Assembly (NCBI GenBank): GCA_946902985.2
Contig: OX336395.1
Location: 12,440,708-12,504,707 of the forward strand
Source: Meconema thalassinum
Taxonomy: Eukaryota; Arthropoda; Insecta; Orthoptera; Tettigoniidae
Length of the DNA stretch: 64,000 nucleotides
Direction of reading: 5' to 3'
Shown here: positions 62,704 through 64,000 of the stretch, one piece after another
Layout: each line of letters begins with the position of its first letter
Numbering within the stretch: position 1 is the first letter of the stretch
Program-made: the position numbers and the translations under genes
The notes under the pieces: generated by a model
The model's input: only the letters and a program-made list of their open reading frames with translations
What the model was told of the DNA's origin: nothing
Databases searched by the model: none

Positions 62704-64000
62704 GTTTGCTAAGCCACCACACGTGTTGTACATAGCGCACAGTCTAGATTCCATCCTCCTGGCCTCAAGTGGTTCCCCCATATGTTTGCTAAGGCATCAC
62801 ACGTGTTGTACATAGCGCACAGTCTAGATTCCATCCTTCTGGCCTCAAGTGGTTCCATCATACGTTTTCTAAGCCACCACACGTGTTGTATATAGCGCAC
62901 AGTCTAGATTCCATCCTCCTGGCCTCAAGTGGTTCCCCCATACGTTTGCTAAGCCACCACACGTGTTGTACATAGCGCACAGTCTAGATTCCATCCTTCT
63001 GGCCTCAAGTGGTTCCCCCATACGTTTGCTAAGGCATCACACGTGTTGTATATAGCGCACAGTCTAGATTCCATCCTCCTGGCCTCACGTGGTTCCCCCA
63101 TATGTTTGCTAAGCCACCACACGTGTTGTACATAGCGCACAGTCTAGAATCCATCCTCCTGGCCTCAAGTGGTTACCCCATACGTTTGCTAAGCCACCAC
63201 ACGTGTTATACATAGTGCAGAGTCTAGATTCCATCCCCCTGGCCTCAAGTGGTTCCCCCATACGTTTTCTAAGCCACCACACTTGTTGTACATAGCGCAC
63301 AGTCTAGATTCCATCCTCCTAGCCTCAAGTGGTTCCCCCATAAGTTTGTTAAGCCACCACACGTGTTGTACATAGCGCACAGTCTAGATTCCATCCTCCT
63401 GGCCTCACGTGGTTCCCCCATATGTTTGCTAAGCCAACACACGTGTTGTACATAGCGCACAGTCTAGATTCCATCCTCCGGGCCTCAAGTGGTTCCCCCA
63501 TACGTTTGCTAAGCCACCACACGTGTTGTACATAGCGCAGTCTAGATTCCATCCTCCTGGCCTCAAGTGGTTCCCCCATACGTTTGCTAAGCCACCGCAC
63601 GTGTTATACATAGTGCAGAGTCTAGATTCCATCCCCCTGGCCTCAAGTGGTTCCCCCATACGTTTTCTATGCCACCACACTTGTTGTACATAGCGCACAG
63701 TCTAGATTCCATCCTCCTAGCCTCAAGTGGTTCCCCCATATGTTTGCTAAGCCACCACACGTGTTGTACATAGCGCACAGTCTAGATTCCATCCTCCTGG
63801 CCTCAAGTGGTTCCCCCATATGTTTGCTAAGCCAACACACGTGTTGTACATAGCGCACAGTCTAGATTACATCCTCCTGGCCTCAAGTGGTTCCCCCATC
63901 CGTTTGCTAAGCCACCACACATGTTGTACATAGCGCACAGTCTAGATTCCATCCTCCTGGCCTCAAGTGGTTCCCCCATATGTTTGCTAAGCTATCACAC
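62704..64000 (+). repeat. Resumed 4,238-bp series, running off the window
   Basis: The first four monomers repeat 61,825-62,144 at offset 879. From 63,024 to the end the order matches 57,907-58,883 at offset 5,117 (4,238 plus 879). Shared private marks are TAGAATCC at about 58,030 and 63,147, CACCGCACG at about 58,478 and 63,595, and CATCCGTTTG at about 58,781 and 63,898. GTTTGTTAAG at about 63,347 is a private change. The array continues beyond base 64,000. Confidence 0.88.

Larger units (their letters stand above)
1..64000. repeat. 80-bp tandem satellite array filling the window
   Basis: Every part of the window aligns to one monomer of about 80 bp repeated head to tail, always in the same orientation, with roughly 800 copies. 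Most copies are exactly 80 bp. Recurrent length variants are 77, 78, 79 and 81 bp. Monomers differ by a few substitutions, and the order of variants itself repeats at 2-7 kb scale, giving higher-order repeats. No unique sequence, inverted segment or mobile-element insertion interrupts it, and it extends past both ends. By general knowledge this is centromeric or pericentromeric satellite organisation of a eukaryote; the centromeric role is inference only. I do not recognise the family. Confidence 0.98.

Noticed and set aside
8..63858. Several hundred open reading frames of 60-116 codons, mostly on the minus strand, with near-identical peptides
   Set aside because: They repeat at the 80-bp satellite period and traverse the same sequence in all three frames, because 80 is not divisible by 3. 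Starts and stops fall at fixed monomer positions, and longer ones occur only where a monomer has an indel or a lost stop. None has codon-level conservation, a domain or upstream signals.
1..64000. CRISPR array
   Set aside because: The repetition is continuous. There is no alternation of a short constant repeat with unique spacers, and the whole 80 bp is conserved.
1..64000. Coding repeat array such as zinc fingers, silk or other repetitive proteins
   Set aside because: The unit length is 80 bp with frequent 77-81 bp variants, so the frame is not maintained, and in-frame stops recur about every 240 bp on both strands.
1..64000. Bacterial or plasmid iteron/origin region
   Set aside because: About 800 copies over 64 kb with no replication gene, AT-rich unwinding tract or DnaA boxes; the scale and HOR structure fit eukaryotic satellite DNA.

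Overview
The whole window is one uninterrupted tandem satellite array. It is built from a monomer of about 80 bp (roughly 800 head-to-tail copies, all in the same orientation). I find no gene, RNA gene, transposon, CRISPR array or unique sequence from base 1 to base 64,000, and the array runs off both ends. The consensus monomer is present unchanged at 321-400. It is about 51% GC, has 26 C against 15 G on the + strand, and carries CACGTG, TGTACA, TCTAGA and (across the monomer boundary) CATATG. The period of 80 is not a multiple of 3 and stops recur in all six frames, so the many 60-116 codon ORFs are periodic artefacts. This organisation (a long homogeneous satellite with higher-order repeats, HORs) is typical of eukaryotic centromeric or pericentromeric heterochromatin. 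I do not recognise the family and cannot name the taxon.

Layout. Positions 3-12,824 hold almost three copies of a 54-monomer, 4,312-bp HOR ('HOR-A'), with no difference noticed between copies. 12,825-15,490 is a mosaic of HOR-A-like and other variants. 15,491-17,807 is a truncated HOR-A copy. 17,808-18,846 is the most divergent block. 18,847-22,885 contains a 2,233-bp (28-mer) unit and a partial second copy. 22,886-27,610 combines two blocks that recur further right. 27,611-28,905 repeats the divergent block. 28,906-39,287 is two copies of a 5,191-bp (65-mer) unit. 39,288-42,003 resumes the order seen at 26,112 and 22,886. 42,004-55,267 is two copies of a 6,632-bp (83-mer) unit. 55,268-62,191 is one full and one partial copy of a 4,238-bp (53-mer) unit. 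62,192-62,703 is inserted material, and 62,704-64,000 returns to the 4,238-bp unit.

The units are related by changes that keep the 80-bp register: segmental duplication, deletion of whole monomers, and chimeric monomers at junctions. This is what unequal crossover or gene conversion between satellite copies produces. The most useful observations are the nested HOR architecture, one junction that can be placed within 24 bp, a two-monomer difference that separates the left-hand arrays from the rest, and position-specific variants that give a relative order of duplications. No new enzymatic or defence system is visible.
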